This document shows, piece by piece, positions 1 through 10,321 of a stretch of 64,000 nt of DNA (positions are counted from its first letter, which is position 1; every line of letters begins with the position of its first letter). Where the stretch lies: positions 311,436,031-311,500,030 of the forward strand of contig OX465600.1 in NCBI GenBank assembly GCA_950022295.1, written 5' to 3'. Source of the stretch: Bromus sterilis. Taxonomy: Eukaryota; Streptophyta; Magnoliopsida; Poales; Poaceae. The notes beneath the pieces were generated by a model. The model worked only from the letters and a program-made list of their open reading frames with translations, ran no database searches and had not been told where the DNA came from. The position numbers and the translations under genes were made by a program.

Positions 1-884
1 GGATGGATTGTGTTGGATTGAACCGTCGCACGGGGACGCGTCAGTGCGGCGGTGCAACATATCATTTCCCTAACAAACAATGTACATTCAAACAATGTAC
101 AACACATGGAAGGCTGGAAAATCAAACAACACAGTCATGGACATTGTTTTATTTTTATCAAAAAGTCTTTCTTCTCGCTTTACAGATACATAGCACACGG
201 TATAAACACACGCCAAGTCGACACTTCATGCACACAAGATCAGATACAATCCAGGGCAAAGGAAAAGCAAGAGAAAACGAAAATGCAAACAATGTACCTA
301 CACCTGGAAGGTTGGAAAATCAAGCAGAGTTATGGGCATTGTTTTATTTGCCTAAAGTTGCCACGTACTTAGGCCAACTCCAATGCAGAAATGTATTTTG
401 TTTGTTTGCGTTTATTTAGGTTAGTGGAGATAGAAATCATGGCTCAATACGGAATATAAGCGGATAGGCTGTTCGTTTTTCTGTTCGCCATGATCCACTT
501 TCGGCTTAAATTTGGGTCGGGTTTGCATCGCCGCGGACATAGATGGGACCCGCGTGGGCGTTCGCCCTTGTCCTTTCCTTTTTTACCCGTCGGTGTCACA
601 TCCACCCCCATTTTCCTCCTCTTTCCCAAAACCCTCCCGTCTTCCTACGATATATAGAATAGAATCCTATGATATCTATGTTTCCTGATAGAATCATGAT
701 ACTCAACGTCCCCTCCGCAGTCACAATTTAGCGACACAGAAGGTGAGTCTGGAGAAGAATTTGAAGGCGGAGCCGACAGATATCCCCACCACAGTCGTAA
801 CGGTCGCCCATCGTCGAAGTTGTGGCTGGAGTGGAAGCCAACGAGGTTCCCAAGCAGGCGGTAGTCCTTTTGCCGATGTCGAAG
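1..884. other. Unassigned left flank
   Basis: I see no gene here. An imperfect direct repeat is present: about 65 bases at 92-157 recur at 289-349, each starting ACAATGTAC and containing GGAAGGYTGGAAAATCAA followed by CATTGTTTTATTT. The stretch is interrupted at 884 by the CACTA element and continues at 10322. The short reading frames here lack recognisable domains. Confidence 0.5.
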
Positions 885-897
885 CACTAGTAGAAAA
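885..897 (+). repeat. CACTA terminal inverted repeat, left
   Basis: CACTAGTAGAAAA, the exact complement of the right end. It is preceded by the target duplication AAG. The CACTA transposase is expected to cut here. Confidence 0.95.
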
Positions 898-1095
898 AGG
901 CCCATTTGTCCCGGTTCTAGAGGACCATTTGTTCCGGTTCCGGAATCGGGACTAAAGGGTCGTTACTAATGCCCAAAACCTTTAGTCCCGGTTTGCCCAC
1001 GAACCGGGACAGATGGGGCTCCACGTGGCCTCTGCGGCTTGCCCGGGCAGGAGGGCCTTTTGTCCCGGTTGGTAGCACCAACCGGGACCAAAATG
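898..1095. repeat. CACTA left subterminal palindromic repeats
   Basis: At least six copies of a 10-12 bp motif (TTTGTCCCGGTT / AACCGGGAC and variants) lie in both orientations, so adjacent copies can fold into hairpins, for example around 990-1010 and 1062-1088. In En/Spm-type elements such subterminal motifs bind the TNPA-type accessory protein during transposition. That this holds here is inference. Confidence 0.85.
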
Positions 1096-1428
1096 CCTCC
1101 ACGCGTCAGCAGTTCCGTGTCTGGGGTTTTGTTTTTTTTAGAGGGGGGGATGGGGGTTTTGTAGGGTTAATTTAGGGGTTTCATATACTGTAGCTAATAG
1201 AGATAGGTGTCCTCTCTTATCTCCGTGCTTGGTCGACGCTACGTACTATACGTATAGAGAGGACTCGACATGCTAGCTAGTAAGCAAATGAAGGAATTAA
1301 ACCATTAAGTACAGAAGATCGTCATGAACATATACAGAGAGAAGTGAGATTGTTCGAACAACAAGTTTTCGTATATCTATCCGACGCTACTGGCTACATA
1401 TATACAATATAAGATCTCTTACAATACC

Positions 1429-3361
1429 CTAACATCTGAAATCAAGTTCCATATGGTATTCTCCCTCTTTCCTGATGACGTGTTCAAGAAAGAATCCCGC
1501 CAATTCCTCTTGAATTGCTATTATGCGATCTTGTGGTAGGAGTTCTTCCTGCAGCTCCCAAAGCTAATTCAAAGAAGGGGGTCAATACATATATATGAAT
1601 GAAACTCAACACAAATGATGGTAATAAAATAAAATTGTGAATATTATTGCTTACGCACATCAAAATCTTTTTTAGAGTAGCCGCCCTGCTTAGAGATCGT
1701 AGCGTTGTAGATGTACTCGCATACGTAGTATCCACAAAGATTAGTCCCTTCTTGCTGCCACAACCACTTTACGAGAAATAGAGGTCAATCAAACTGATAA
1801 TCAAGCATTGTATAAATGGTATTGATGAAACTAGCTAGAATCAAATTAATGGGAGATGCGCGGAACTAGCTAGTAGTACTTACTTTCGGGCGTGTAAATT
1901 CCAGCTCCTTCGGCAGTCCCGGAGATTTTGTGGTGAACGTTATCCAAACCCTGCCAGACATAGAAAATAATTATTACCTAATATCAGTAAATGAACAAAG
2001 TTGCCGAAATGCTGCGATAATGATCGATTGCACTTACTTCTTAAGCATTTCAGTGATGATCGCATACGTCTTGGGATCTTTTCGTCTTGAGTCTAACACG
2101 GTTACTAGTCCCTCCTCAAGCTTAATCTCTAGGAGAATAAAGTGGAAGCTGCGCACGCATGCATAACTCATCAATTACATTATACTATAACCTCGAGTAA
2201 ATAAAGGAAAACCGAATATGCATAGTATAACACTCACTCGAAGTTGTAAGGAAAGATTATTTTTTGTTTGTTTTGATGTTGAAGCAACGATTGTAGCAAG
2301 TTGGCCTCGGCTTGTTTGGGATTCTTTTCCATCGCCCATTCATCAAAGAGATTTAGGTTAATGAACCCAATATTATAGATTTCTCTTTGCTTGCATTCGA
2401 CGATCTTCACTCTGCATGATATAGTGAATTATATGTACATGCAATGAAAGAGCTGAGCTATATATAGAGACTTAATTAAAGAAGTAGTACTTACAGACAG
2501 TAGCAAGTGACGATTACTTTATCGATGGCCATTGCATTGTAAAGCTGGAATAACTCCTCAAATGGAACACACAACGTGTCAATTCCAACGAGGTCGTGCT
2601 TGTCTTTAACCATAAGCAACACATTATCCAACTCAGTGTTCTTGCAGGTGTCCATGTACCACTCATGGAATCTTCGCATCATCGTTGGTAGCTGTTGATC
2701 AGGTCTAACGAGAGGATACCCGTGCCGGAATTTGTGTTCGTCCACCTGGAGTGGATCAAAATGTATATCGTCTGGCAGGTAATCAGCAGGATTGGTACCG
2801 GGCACCATCCCGGCCGGCAGATTTGCGACGACGATATCACTAGACACCTGCAGCGGGGGGGCACAATTGTTTCGCCTGTTCGCCGAGCTTGGGAATTTTT
2901 TTCCCTCTTGCAATTTGTTGTTCTCTCCTTTGGTCAGCTGCAGTGCTTCCGGACCGGCGCTTTTCTTGCACTTTCTTTTTAAGAGCGCAGACATGGTTGT
3001 CATCCAGCGGAGCCGGTGTTGGTCGCTTCAGGGTATCCAATGTGCGATTCAATTTCACCTCATCTATCTTCTCCTTTGGTCAGCACAGGCTTAATTATTA
3101 TATATACCTCGCCGGACTTTCCAACAACTCCTTCCTCCGTTCGCTCACAGGAGCCATCATAAGCATGTCCTTCCACCTCCATTGTCCGATCACCGGAGCC
3201 TGCTTCACCCTCTTCTTCCAGACCATCGGTGTCGTTCAGAAATTGGAAGACATCAACTCCTTCTCGGACGATGTCGCCCACCAACAACGGTCCTTCGCGG
3301 ATGATTTCCCCCAACATCTCTTCTTGTTCTAAGTTTCTAGGACGATCTTCCATAGTTTCTG
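1429..3361 (-). pseudogene. Ulp1-like cysteine protease (C48) gene of the CACTA element
   Basis: A multi-exon gene, assembled from splice signals. Coding blocks lie at about 3361-2495, 2411-2238, 2148-2038, 1950-1884, 1766-1655 and 1563-1429, with GTAAGT/GTGAGT donors and AG acceptors and a TAG stop at 1429-1431. The C-terminal half has the Ulp1/SENP catalytic triad: His in FHFILLEI (about 2135-2145), Asp in VTVLDSRRKD (about 2090) and Cys in GTNLCGYYVCEYI (about 1730). Family members remove SUMO-like tags; inside CACTA elements their role is unknown. The first block reads MEDRPRNLEQEE and follows a TTTTGCAG acceptor, so it is probably an internal exon and the true start was not found. The first block changes frame twice, near 3055 and in the G-run near 2855, so I call it a pseudogene although the protease exons are open. 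Confidence 0.8.
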
Positions 3362-4464
3362 CAAAATATTAATTACAACATGACACTTAATATACAAACA
3401 TGATATAGCCTCGACAATAAACCTATATAAGATGACCCTCGACCCCTCAACCCCCTCACGTCACTTCCGGCTAATGATGAAGCCATGGATTTCTTCAATA
3501 CTTTGACACAAGGCAACCTCTCGACACATCGGCGATCCACCGCTCGAGGACCCTCGACCCCTCGATGACCGTCGACGACCCTCGACCATCGACGACTCAT
3601 GCAACCAATGTCTGATGGAAAGTGTGATGAATTCGGTTTTTAAAAAGACCCCGAATCAAAAAAAGTTCAACATGAAAGTTCTTTATCTCCCCAAGGACTA
3701 CAACTTTGATGTTTTTTGTTTTTCCATCCTAGGAACATATGTGTCCTCTCAAAACTAAAACGCGACGCCATTATCATGCACATGTCAAACCTCTCAAATT
3801 TTTGTACTGTTCAATTGCAAATTTGCATACACCATTATTGCAACAATGAATACATAAATATTTTTTTTAATTTTTCAACATGTGTAAAATACATAAGTAT
3901 TTTGCAAATTTGTATTTAACAGTGGCATCATCTAGCAACAAAATTTAACTTTGACATCATCTAACAACAAAATTGCATTTAACAGTACATAGAGCAAAAT
4001 TTTCTTTTCTCTGTTTTTTTTCTTCTTATTTTCCTTTTTCCCTCTCCTTTTTTTTCTTCTTCCTTCTTCCTAGCTTCTTCCTCTTTTCTTTTCCCCGCAG
4101 TCCACACAGCAAGGCACGGCCGTGGCCATGGCCGGCGGCGACCAGCGGCAAGCAGCATGGGGGCGGGGGCGGGCGCGGTGGGCAGGCGGCGACCAGCGGA
4201 GGCGCGCACGGGCCGGCGAGCACGGCTAGCTCCCGTCCATGGCCGTGGCCGTGGCGAGCACGTACGGCTAGCTAACGGAGAGGGAAAAGGGGGGGGGGAG
4301 GGGCTCACAGCGACGGGAGCGGCGGGCGGGAACGACGTGGGGGGGAGCACGGTGCGCGACGACGGGGGCGGCGGGCGGCGGTTGGGCAGCCTGACGGCAT
4401 CGGTTTCATCTCCGGCGTCGTCGGGGGAAATGGCGAGATTAGAACTGAAAATTTATAAGTGCCA
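3362..4464. other. CACTA interior without recognised coding sequence
   Basis: It contains a low-complexity patch of GACCCTCGACC-type repeats (about 3435-3600), an AT-rich stretch (3640-3990), a pyrimidine tract (4005-4095) and a very GC-rich segment (4100-4420). The GC-rich part lies just downstream of the minus-strand TATA box at 4465 and could be a leader exon of the protease gene. No domain is recognisable. Confidence 0.5.
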
Positions 4465-4472
4465 TTTATATA
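4465..4472 (-). promoter_or_regulatory. TATA box, probable promoter of the Ulp1-like gene
   Basis: On the minus strand the sequence is GGGTATATAAATGG. It is followed about 25 bases on by GC-rich leader-like sequence reading toward the protease exons. Transcription from here is inferred from the motif and orientation only. Confidence 0.45.
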
Positions 4473-4479
4473 CCCAGAG

Positions 4480-4720
4480 TATTGGTACCGGTTCGTGCCA
4501 ACAACCGGGACCAATGCCCCCCTTTAGTCCTGGTTGATAACTCCAACCGGGACCAAAGATTTTTTTCAGCAGCCAAAAAGGCCGCAAACAGAGACCTTTG
4601 GTTCCGGTTGGTGCCACCAACCGGGACTAAAGGGTGGCATTGGTCCCGGTTGGTGGCACAAACCGGTACCAATGCTCCCCTTTAGTTCCGGTTGGTGCCA
4701 CCAACCGGAACCAAACGCCT
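4480..4720. repeat. Internal block of GGTTGGTGCCACCAACC palindromes
   Basis: Five or more inverted copies of a motif like the subterminal one: GGTACCGGTT, GGTTGGTGCCACCAACCGGGACTAAAG and similar. One copy, at about 4605-4633, folds as a near-perfect hairpin of about 13 bp per arm. The block sits beside the minus-strand TATA box at 4465, so it may be a second protein-binding cluster inside the element. Confidence 0.75.
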
Positions 4721-5410
4721 TGCGCCGCGGAGCGGTGGGATGTTTAGTCCCACCTCGCTAGTCGAGGGAGCGCTCGAGCGGTTTATAAGCGCTGCTGCGC
4801 GTACCGTCTCGAGCTCCTCTCAACTGCAGGCTTCCGGGCCTAATCTGGTACTACTTGCCTGTGGGCCTATTGGGCCTATTGCAGGCCTGAATCCTAGCCC
4901 ATGGTTGGGTTTCTAGTCGTATTCAGGGCGTGGTGGCCCAATAGGTGGCATTTTTTTTCCAGATTTTTTGTTTTCTTTTTTTCTTTATTTAATTTTCTAG
5001 TTTCTAACACTACAAATGAACTCCGAAAATGTTGAAACTTGGCATGGTATCATCATTTGACCCACATAGCATGTGCTAAAAAGTTGAGAGCGTTACGGAA
5101 AAAACTGGATGGTGGCGGTGCCGCAGAAGAGGAAGACTTCGCGAGAAGAGAAATAGTGGAGGTTGGCTTTGCGCGTGCTTTTAACCTCACCCGGGTCTGA
5201 ATCCCACCAATCAGGAAGAAGTACACGGATCGCGTGTTTCTTTTAAGCGCTTGTGAGTCGTTGGATACGGCTTGTGAGTCATTGGATCTGGGAACCGGCT
5301 TGTACACAGTTAAGGTCTCGCGCTAGTACCGGTTTGTGCTAGCAACCGGGGCTAAAGAGGCACACGACCCCTATATATATCCCACCTCTCGGACACTCGG
5401 TGTGTACGAA
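4721..5410. other. CACTA interior spacer with TATA-like motifs
   Basis: No gene seen. Plus-strand TATA-like motifs occur at about 4779 (GGTTTATAAG) and 5370 (CCTATATATAT). One more diverged AACCGGGGCTAAAG copy lies at 5345-5358. A GT-rich imperfect direct repeat (CTTGTGAGTCGTTGGAT / CTTGTGAGTCATTGGAT) is at 5250-5287. Confidence 0.4.
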
Positions 5411-5428
5411 TTCAAATCATTCGGATTG

Positions 5429-5636
5429 GCCTGCATACGCCCAACGGTGCATTTGATGTGCGGGCACTCACGAGCCACAGTTGGGCTGTATGCAGGCGAA
5501 ACCGTGTGTTTTGTTGATATATATAGAAATCCTTCAGTTCATCGACCAAATACAAATCATTCGGATTCCCTGCATACAACCCGACGGTGCATTTGATATG
5601 CGGGCACTCACGAGCCACAGTCGGGCTGTATGCAGG
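5429..5636. repeat. Tandem pair of hairpins in the transposase 3' region
   Basis: Two similar units about 140 bp apart. Unit one pairs GCCTGCATACGCCCAAC (5429-5445) with GTTGGGCTGTATGCAGGC (5480-5497). Unit two pairs CCTGCATACAACCCGAC (5569-5585) with GTCGGGCTGTATGCAGG (5620-5636). The loops are nearly identical and include GGTGCATTTGAT and GCGGGCACTCACGAGCCACA. Both lie 70-280 bases beyond the transposase stop at 5708, so they would fall in its 3' UTR. Confidence 0.85.
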
Positions 5637-5707
5637 AGAACCGTGTGTTTTGTTGATCTATCTACAAAGGGATTTCAATTTTCAACCCTTTCTGACTTCA
5701 TCTGTCT

Positions 5708-8700
5708 TCACTTTTTCTTCGCTTGTGTCCTTTGCTTATTGCGCCGTAACCATGGATATTCCTCATCGCTTAACAGGGTGCTTGGATCAGCCTTGACTTT
5801 GAAGGGAGGAATTTCATGAAACTTTTCATAATCTTCAGACATGTCCGTCTTGCCCTCCAATCCCACGATGTCTCTTTTTCCTGAAAGAACTATGTGGCGC
5901 TTTGGCTCATCGTATGATGTATTCTCTTCCATATCTTTTCTTTTTCTCGGTTTGGTACACATGTCCTTCACATAGAAAACCTGCGCCACATCATTGGCTA
6001 GGACGAATGGTTCGTCTGTGTACCCAAGATTGTTCAGATCCACTGTTGTCATTCCGTACTGTGGGTCTACCTGTACCCCGCCTCCTGACAGATTGACCCA
6101 TTTGCACTTAAACAAAGGGACCTTAAAATCATGTCCGTAGTCAAGTTCCCATATGTCCACTATGTAACCATAATATGTGTCCTTTCCCCTCTTGGTTGCT
6201 TCATCAAAGTGGACACCGCTGTTTTGGTTGATGCTCTTTTGATCTTGGGCGATCGTGTAAAATGTATTCCCATTTATCTCGTATCCTTTGTAAGTCAATA
6301 CAGTTGAAGATGGTCCCCTGGACAACGAGAACAGCTCATCAGAAACAGTGTTGTCACCTCTGACACGTGTTTCCAACCAATCGCCGAAAGTCCTGATGTG
6401 TTCATGTGTAATCCAGTCGTCACACTCCTCCGGGTGTTTGGAGCGCAGACTGTTCTTGTGTTCATTGACATACGGGGCCACCAAGATAGAGTTCTGTAGA
6501 ACTGTGTAGTGTGCTTGAGACCAAGAATGTCCGTCCCTGCATATTATTGAGTCCCTTCCAATCGTGCCTTTTCCAGTCAGTCTCCCCTCAGACCGCGATT
6601 CAGGTAGACCGATCTTCTTAAGGCCAGGAATGAAGTCGACACAAAACAATGGCATCCTCTGTTTGATGGCCCATGGAGATGCTTCCTTCTGGCCTAGCGC
6701 GGTTACGGACATATTTCTTTAGAACTCCCATGAACCTCTCAAAGGGGAACATATTGTGTAGAAATACGGGGCCCAGAATGAAAATCTCGTCGACTAGATG
6801 AACTAGGACGTGCGTCATGATATTGAAGAAGGATGGTGGGAACACCAGCTCGAAACTGACAAGACATTGCGCCACATCACTCCTTAGCCTTGGTAGGATT
6901 TCTGGATCGATCACCTTCTGAGAGATTGCATTGAGGAATGCACATAGCTTAACAATGGCTAATCGAACGTTTTCCGGTAGAAGCCCCCTCAATGCAACCG
7001 GAAGCAGTTGTGTCATAATCACGTGGCAGTCATGAGACTTTAGGTTCTGAAACTTTTTCTCGGCCATATTTATTATTCCCTTTATATTCGACGAGAAGCC
7101 AGATGGGACCTTCATACTGAGCAGGCATTCAAAGAAGATTTCCTTCTCTTCTTTGGTAAGAGTGTAGCTGGCAGGACCTTCATACTGCTTTGGAGGCATG
7201 CCGTCTTTTTCGTGCAAACGTTGCAGGTCCTCCCGTGCCTCCGGTGTATATTTTGTCTTCCCATACACGCCCAAGAAGCCTAGCACGTTCACGCAAAGGT
7301 TCTTCGTCACGTGCATCACGTTGATTGAAGAGCGGACATCTAGGTGTTTCCAGTAGGGTAGGTCCCAAAATATAGATTTCTTCTTCCACATGGGTGCGCG
7401 TCCCTCGTCATCATTCGGAACAGATAGTCCGCCGGGACCCTTTCCAAATATTACGTGTAAATCATTGACCATAGCAAGTACGTGATCACCGGTACGCATG
7501 GCGGGCTTCTTCCGGTGATCTGCCTCGCCTTTGAAATGCTTGCCTTTCTTACGACATTGATGGTTGGTCGGAAGAAATCGACGATGCCCCAGGTACACAT
7601 TCTTCCTGCATTTGTCCAGGTATATACTTTCGGTGTCAGCTAAACAGTGCGTGCATGCGTGGTATCCCTTGTTTGTCTGTCCTGAAAGGTTACTGAGAAC
7701 AGGCCAATCATTGATGGTTACAAACAGCAACGCATGCAGGTCAAATTCCTCCTGTTTGTGCTCATCCCACACACGTACACCGTTTCCATTCCACAGCTGT
7801 AAAAGTTCTTCAACTAATGGCCTTAGGTACACATCAATGTCGTTGCCGGGTTGCTTAGGGCCTTGGATGAGAACTGGCATCATAATGAACTTCCGCTTCA
7901 TGCACACCCAAGGAGGAAGGTTATACATACATAGAGTCACGGGCCAGGTGCTGTGTTTGCTCCTCTGCTCCCCGAAAGGATTAATGCCATCCGCTCTTAA
8001 ACCAAACCATACGTTCCTTGGGTCATCTCCAAACTCGGCCCGTTACTTTCTCTCGATTTTTCTCCACTGCGACCCATCAGCGGGGTGTCTCAAATTCCCG
8101 TCTTTCTTACGGTCTTCATTGTGCCATCGCATCAACTTGGCATGCTCTTTGTTCATGAACAAACGTTTCAACCATGGTATTATAGGAGCATACCACATCA
8201 CTTTGGCAGGAACCCTCTTCCTGGGGGGCTCGCCGTCAACATCACCAGGGTCATCTCGTCTGATCTTATACCGCAATGCACCGCATACTGGGCATGCGTT
8301 CAAATCCTCGTACGCACCGCGGTAGAGGATGCAGTCATTAGGGCATGCATGTATCTTCTGCACCTCCAATCCTGGAGGGCATATGACCTTCTTTGCTGCG
8401 TACGTACTGTCGGGCAATTCGTTATCCTTTGGAAGCCTCTTCTTAAATATTTTCAGTACATCCTCAAATCCCTTGTCAGGTATACCATACTTTGCCTTCC
8501 ACTGCAGAAATTCCAGTACGGTATCGAGCTTTGTGTTGCCATCTTCGCAATTGGGGTACAACCCTTTTTTGTGATCCTCTAACATCAGATCGAACTTCAG
8601 CTTCTCCTTTTCACTTTCACACTGTCTCCTTGCATCAACAATGACCCGGCGGAGATCATCATCAGGCACATCGTCCGGTTCCTCTTGATCTTCATCGGGC

Positions 8701-9023
8701 ACATCGTCCGCTTCCCCCGTTGCAGCATCACCGTATTCAGGGGGCACATAGTTGTCATCGTACTCTTCTTCTTCGCCATCTTCCATCATAACCCCTATTT
8801 CTCCGTGCTTGGTCCAAGCATTATAGTGTGGCATGAATCCCTTATAAAGCAGGTGGGTGTGAATGGTTTGTCGGTCAGAGTAAGACTTCGTATTCCCACA
8901 TGTAGGGCATGGACAACACATAAAACCATTCTGCTTGTTTGCCTCAGCCAGTTCGAGAAACTCATGCACGCCGTTAAAGTACTGGGAGGTGTGTCTGTCA
9001 CCGTACATCCATTGCCGGTTCAT
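5708..9023 (-). pseudogene. TNP2-type CACTA transposase (damaged)
   Basis: Reads from MNRQWMYGDRHTSQYFNG at 9023. The N-terminal transposase-associated domain (about residues 1-80) has CCPCPTCGN. An acidic linker follows. Next is the Transposase_21 core, recognised by VTINDWPVLSNLSGQ and NKGYHACTHC (near 7700). A DUF4218-type segment has SHDCHVIMTQLLPVALRG (near 7000), and a C-terminal DUF4216-type segment has VPLFKCKWVN and DVAQVFYVKDM (near 6100-5970). It would cut and join the element ends. Two lesions are visible. A TAA at 8043-8045 interrupts an otherwise continuous frame from 9023 to 6618. A frameshift of about one base near 6650-6690 moves the C-terminal 330 residues (6712-5708) into another frame. 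Otherwise coverage is near full length for the family. Confidence 0.93.
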
Positions 9024-9199
9024 CTGCGTGCATTATATATAATTAAGTGTGTCAAAAACCATTATATATAGAACATCATGAATAGATAAGTGACCAAATT
9101 AATAGAAGTTCATCATCACAGTAAAACCAAAGTACATACATAGTTCTCATTGAACAACATATAGCTCTCCAGAGCATCTAACTAAGGCATACATCGAAA

Positions 9200-9637
9200 C
9201 TATGTAAAACATTTCAATGCAACAACAAATGCGATCATAATCGCAACGAAGGTAACAATTGAACCAACGACATAATGATACTCGGTATCAATTGCATATT
9301 TTCTAATCTTTCTAATCTTCAAGCGCATTGCATCCATCTTGATCTTGTTATCATTGATGATATCCGCAACATGCAACTCCAATAGCATCTTCTCCTCCTC
9401 AATTCTTTTTATTTTTTCCTTCAAGTTATTGTTTTCTTCTTCAACTAAATTTAACCTCTCGACAATAGGGTCGGTAGGAATTTCCGGTTCAACTACCTCC
9501 TAGACAAATAAATATGTCACGTTGGTCGGCATAATTGTCATAAACAAAAAATGAACCAAATAGTTATAAAAGATAATATATACCACATTCGAATCATAGA
9601 TAGGACGAGGGCCGACATGTGCAGGTACCATAACCAT
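9200..9637 (-). CDS. Small coiled-coil, single-pass membrane protein of the CACTA element
   Basis: Two coding exons fit, 9637-9584 and 9499-9200, with a GTATAT donor and a TTTGTCTAG acceptor, giving 117 residues. Exon 1 reads MVMVPAHVGPRPIYDSNV. Exon 2 continues in phase with a charged heptad-like helix (EEENNNLKEKIKRIEEEKML and following) and ends with one hydrophobic segment (VVGSIVTFVAIMIAFVVAL) and a short KCFT tail. The prediction is a parallel coiled coil anchored in a membrane by its C-terminus. I recall similar proteins beside CACTA transposases in wheat and barley, but know of no function. It lies between the element promoter and the transposase start at 9023. An upstream leader exon near 9720-9800 is possible. 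Confidence 0.65.
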
Positions 9638-10011
9638 CGCAATATATAATAAAAAGCAATAAGAAAATTAGACAAATATATATCTAATCATAAAAGTAAG
9701 AATTACTTTCTTTTAGAAAGAAAATAAGAACAAGAGGCTCACCACGGTGGTGCCGGCGACGAGATTGGCAAGGCCGATCGACGGTGGTGAAGACGGGTAC
9801 AAGACGTGATAAATCGCTAAACCTAGACAAATCTTGAGGAAAACGGATCTTGGAGGTCGAGTTTGGAGAGGAGAAAGCTTAAGTAGTGTGGCTCGGGCAT
9901 TTCATCGAACACATCATGTGCATTGGAGGTGAGCTAGAGCACCAGAACGCCCTCCCTTGCCCTCCTCGAAAAAACAGAGCACCAGTGGAGTGCTCTGCTG
10001 ATGGCGAGGGG

Positions 10012-10019
10012 TATATATA
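10012..10019 (-). promoter_or_regulatory. TATA box at the 5' end of the CACTA element
   Basis: Minus-strand CTATATATACCCCTC lies between the right subterminal repeats and the first coding exon. About 30 bases downstream (near 9980) would be the start of the transcript for the small membrane protein and the transposase. Confidence 0.6.
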
Positions 10020-10025
10020 GCCAAA

Positions 10026-10290
10026 TCGTTAGTCCCGGTTTGTGGCAGGAACCGGTACTAATGGACAGCCTTTCGTCCCGGGTTGAGCCACAAACCGGGA
10101 CTAGTGGTTGTGGGCCAGGAGTGAGGACCATTGGTCCCGGTTCTTGTCTGGAACCGGGACATATGCCCCCAGACGAACCGAGACCAATGTCCCACGAGGC
10201 CCGGCCGGCCCCCGGGCGCACGAACCGGGACGTATGACCACCATGGGTCCCGGTTCGTGGCACAACCGAGACTAATGGGCTGGAGAGGCC
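10026..10290. repeat. CACTA right subterminal palindromic repeats
   Basis: Alternating AGTCCCGGTTTGTGGC and AACCGGGACTA copies at about 10030, 10050, 10074, 10093, 10132, 10155, 10178, 10225, 10246 and 10266. They mirror the left subterminal block and sit upstream of the TATA box. Confidence 0.85.
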
Positions 10291-10305
10291 TGAACCAAAG
10301 CCCTG

Positions 10306-10318
10306 TTTTCTACTAGTG
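10306..10318 (-). repeat. CACTA terminal inverted repeat, right
   Basis: TTTTCTACTAGTG on the plus strand, exactly complementary to the left end and followed by AAG at 10319-10321. This is the promoter-proximal end, because all element genes read away from it. Confidence 0.95.
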
Positions 10319-10321
10319 AAG

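Larger units (their letters stand above)
885..10318 (-). mobile_element. Complete CACTA (En/Spm, DTC) DNA transposon
   Basis: Both ends carry the terminal inverted repeat CACTAGTAGAAAA (885-897, and its complement at 10306-10318). The 3-bp direct repeat AAG lies just outside at 882-884 and 10319-10321, the target duplication size expected of CACTA elements. Subterminal regions at both ends are packed with short palindromic copies of AGTCCCGGTT / AACCGGGACT. Genes run leftwards from a TATA box near 10012: a small coiled-coil membrane protein, a TNP2-type transposase, then a Ulp1-like protease. The transposase holds one in-frame stop and one frameshift, so this copy is probably non-autonomous now. 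The exact 13-bp ends and TSD indicate a single unrearranged insertion. The style matches Triticeae Caspar/Jorge-type families, but I cannot fix the family name. Confidence 0.96.

Noticed and set aside
5336..5819. Overlapping plus-strand ORFs downstream of the transposase
   Set aside because: They arise from the tandem hairpin units and the reverse strand of the transposase end.
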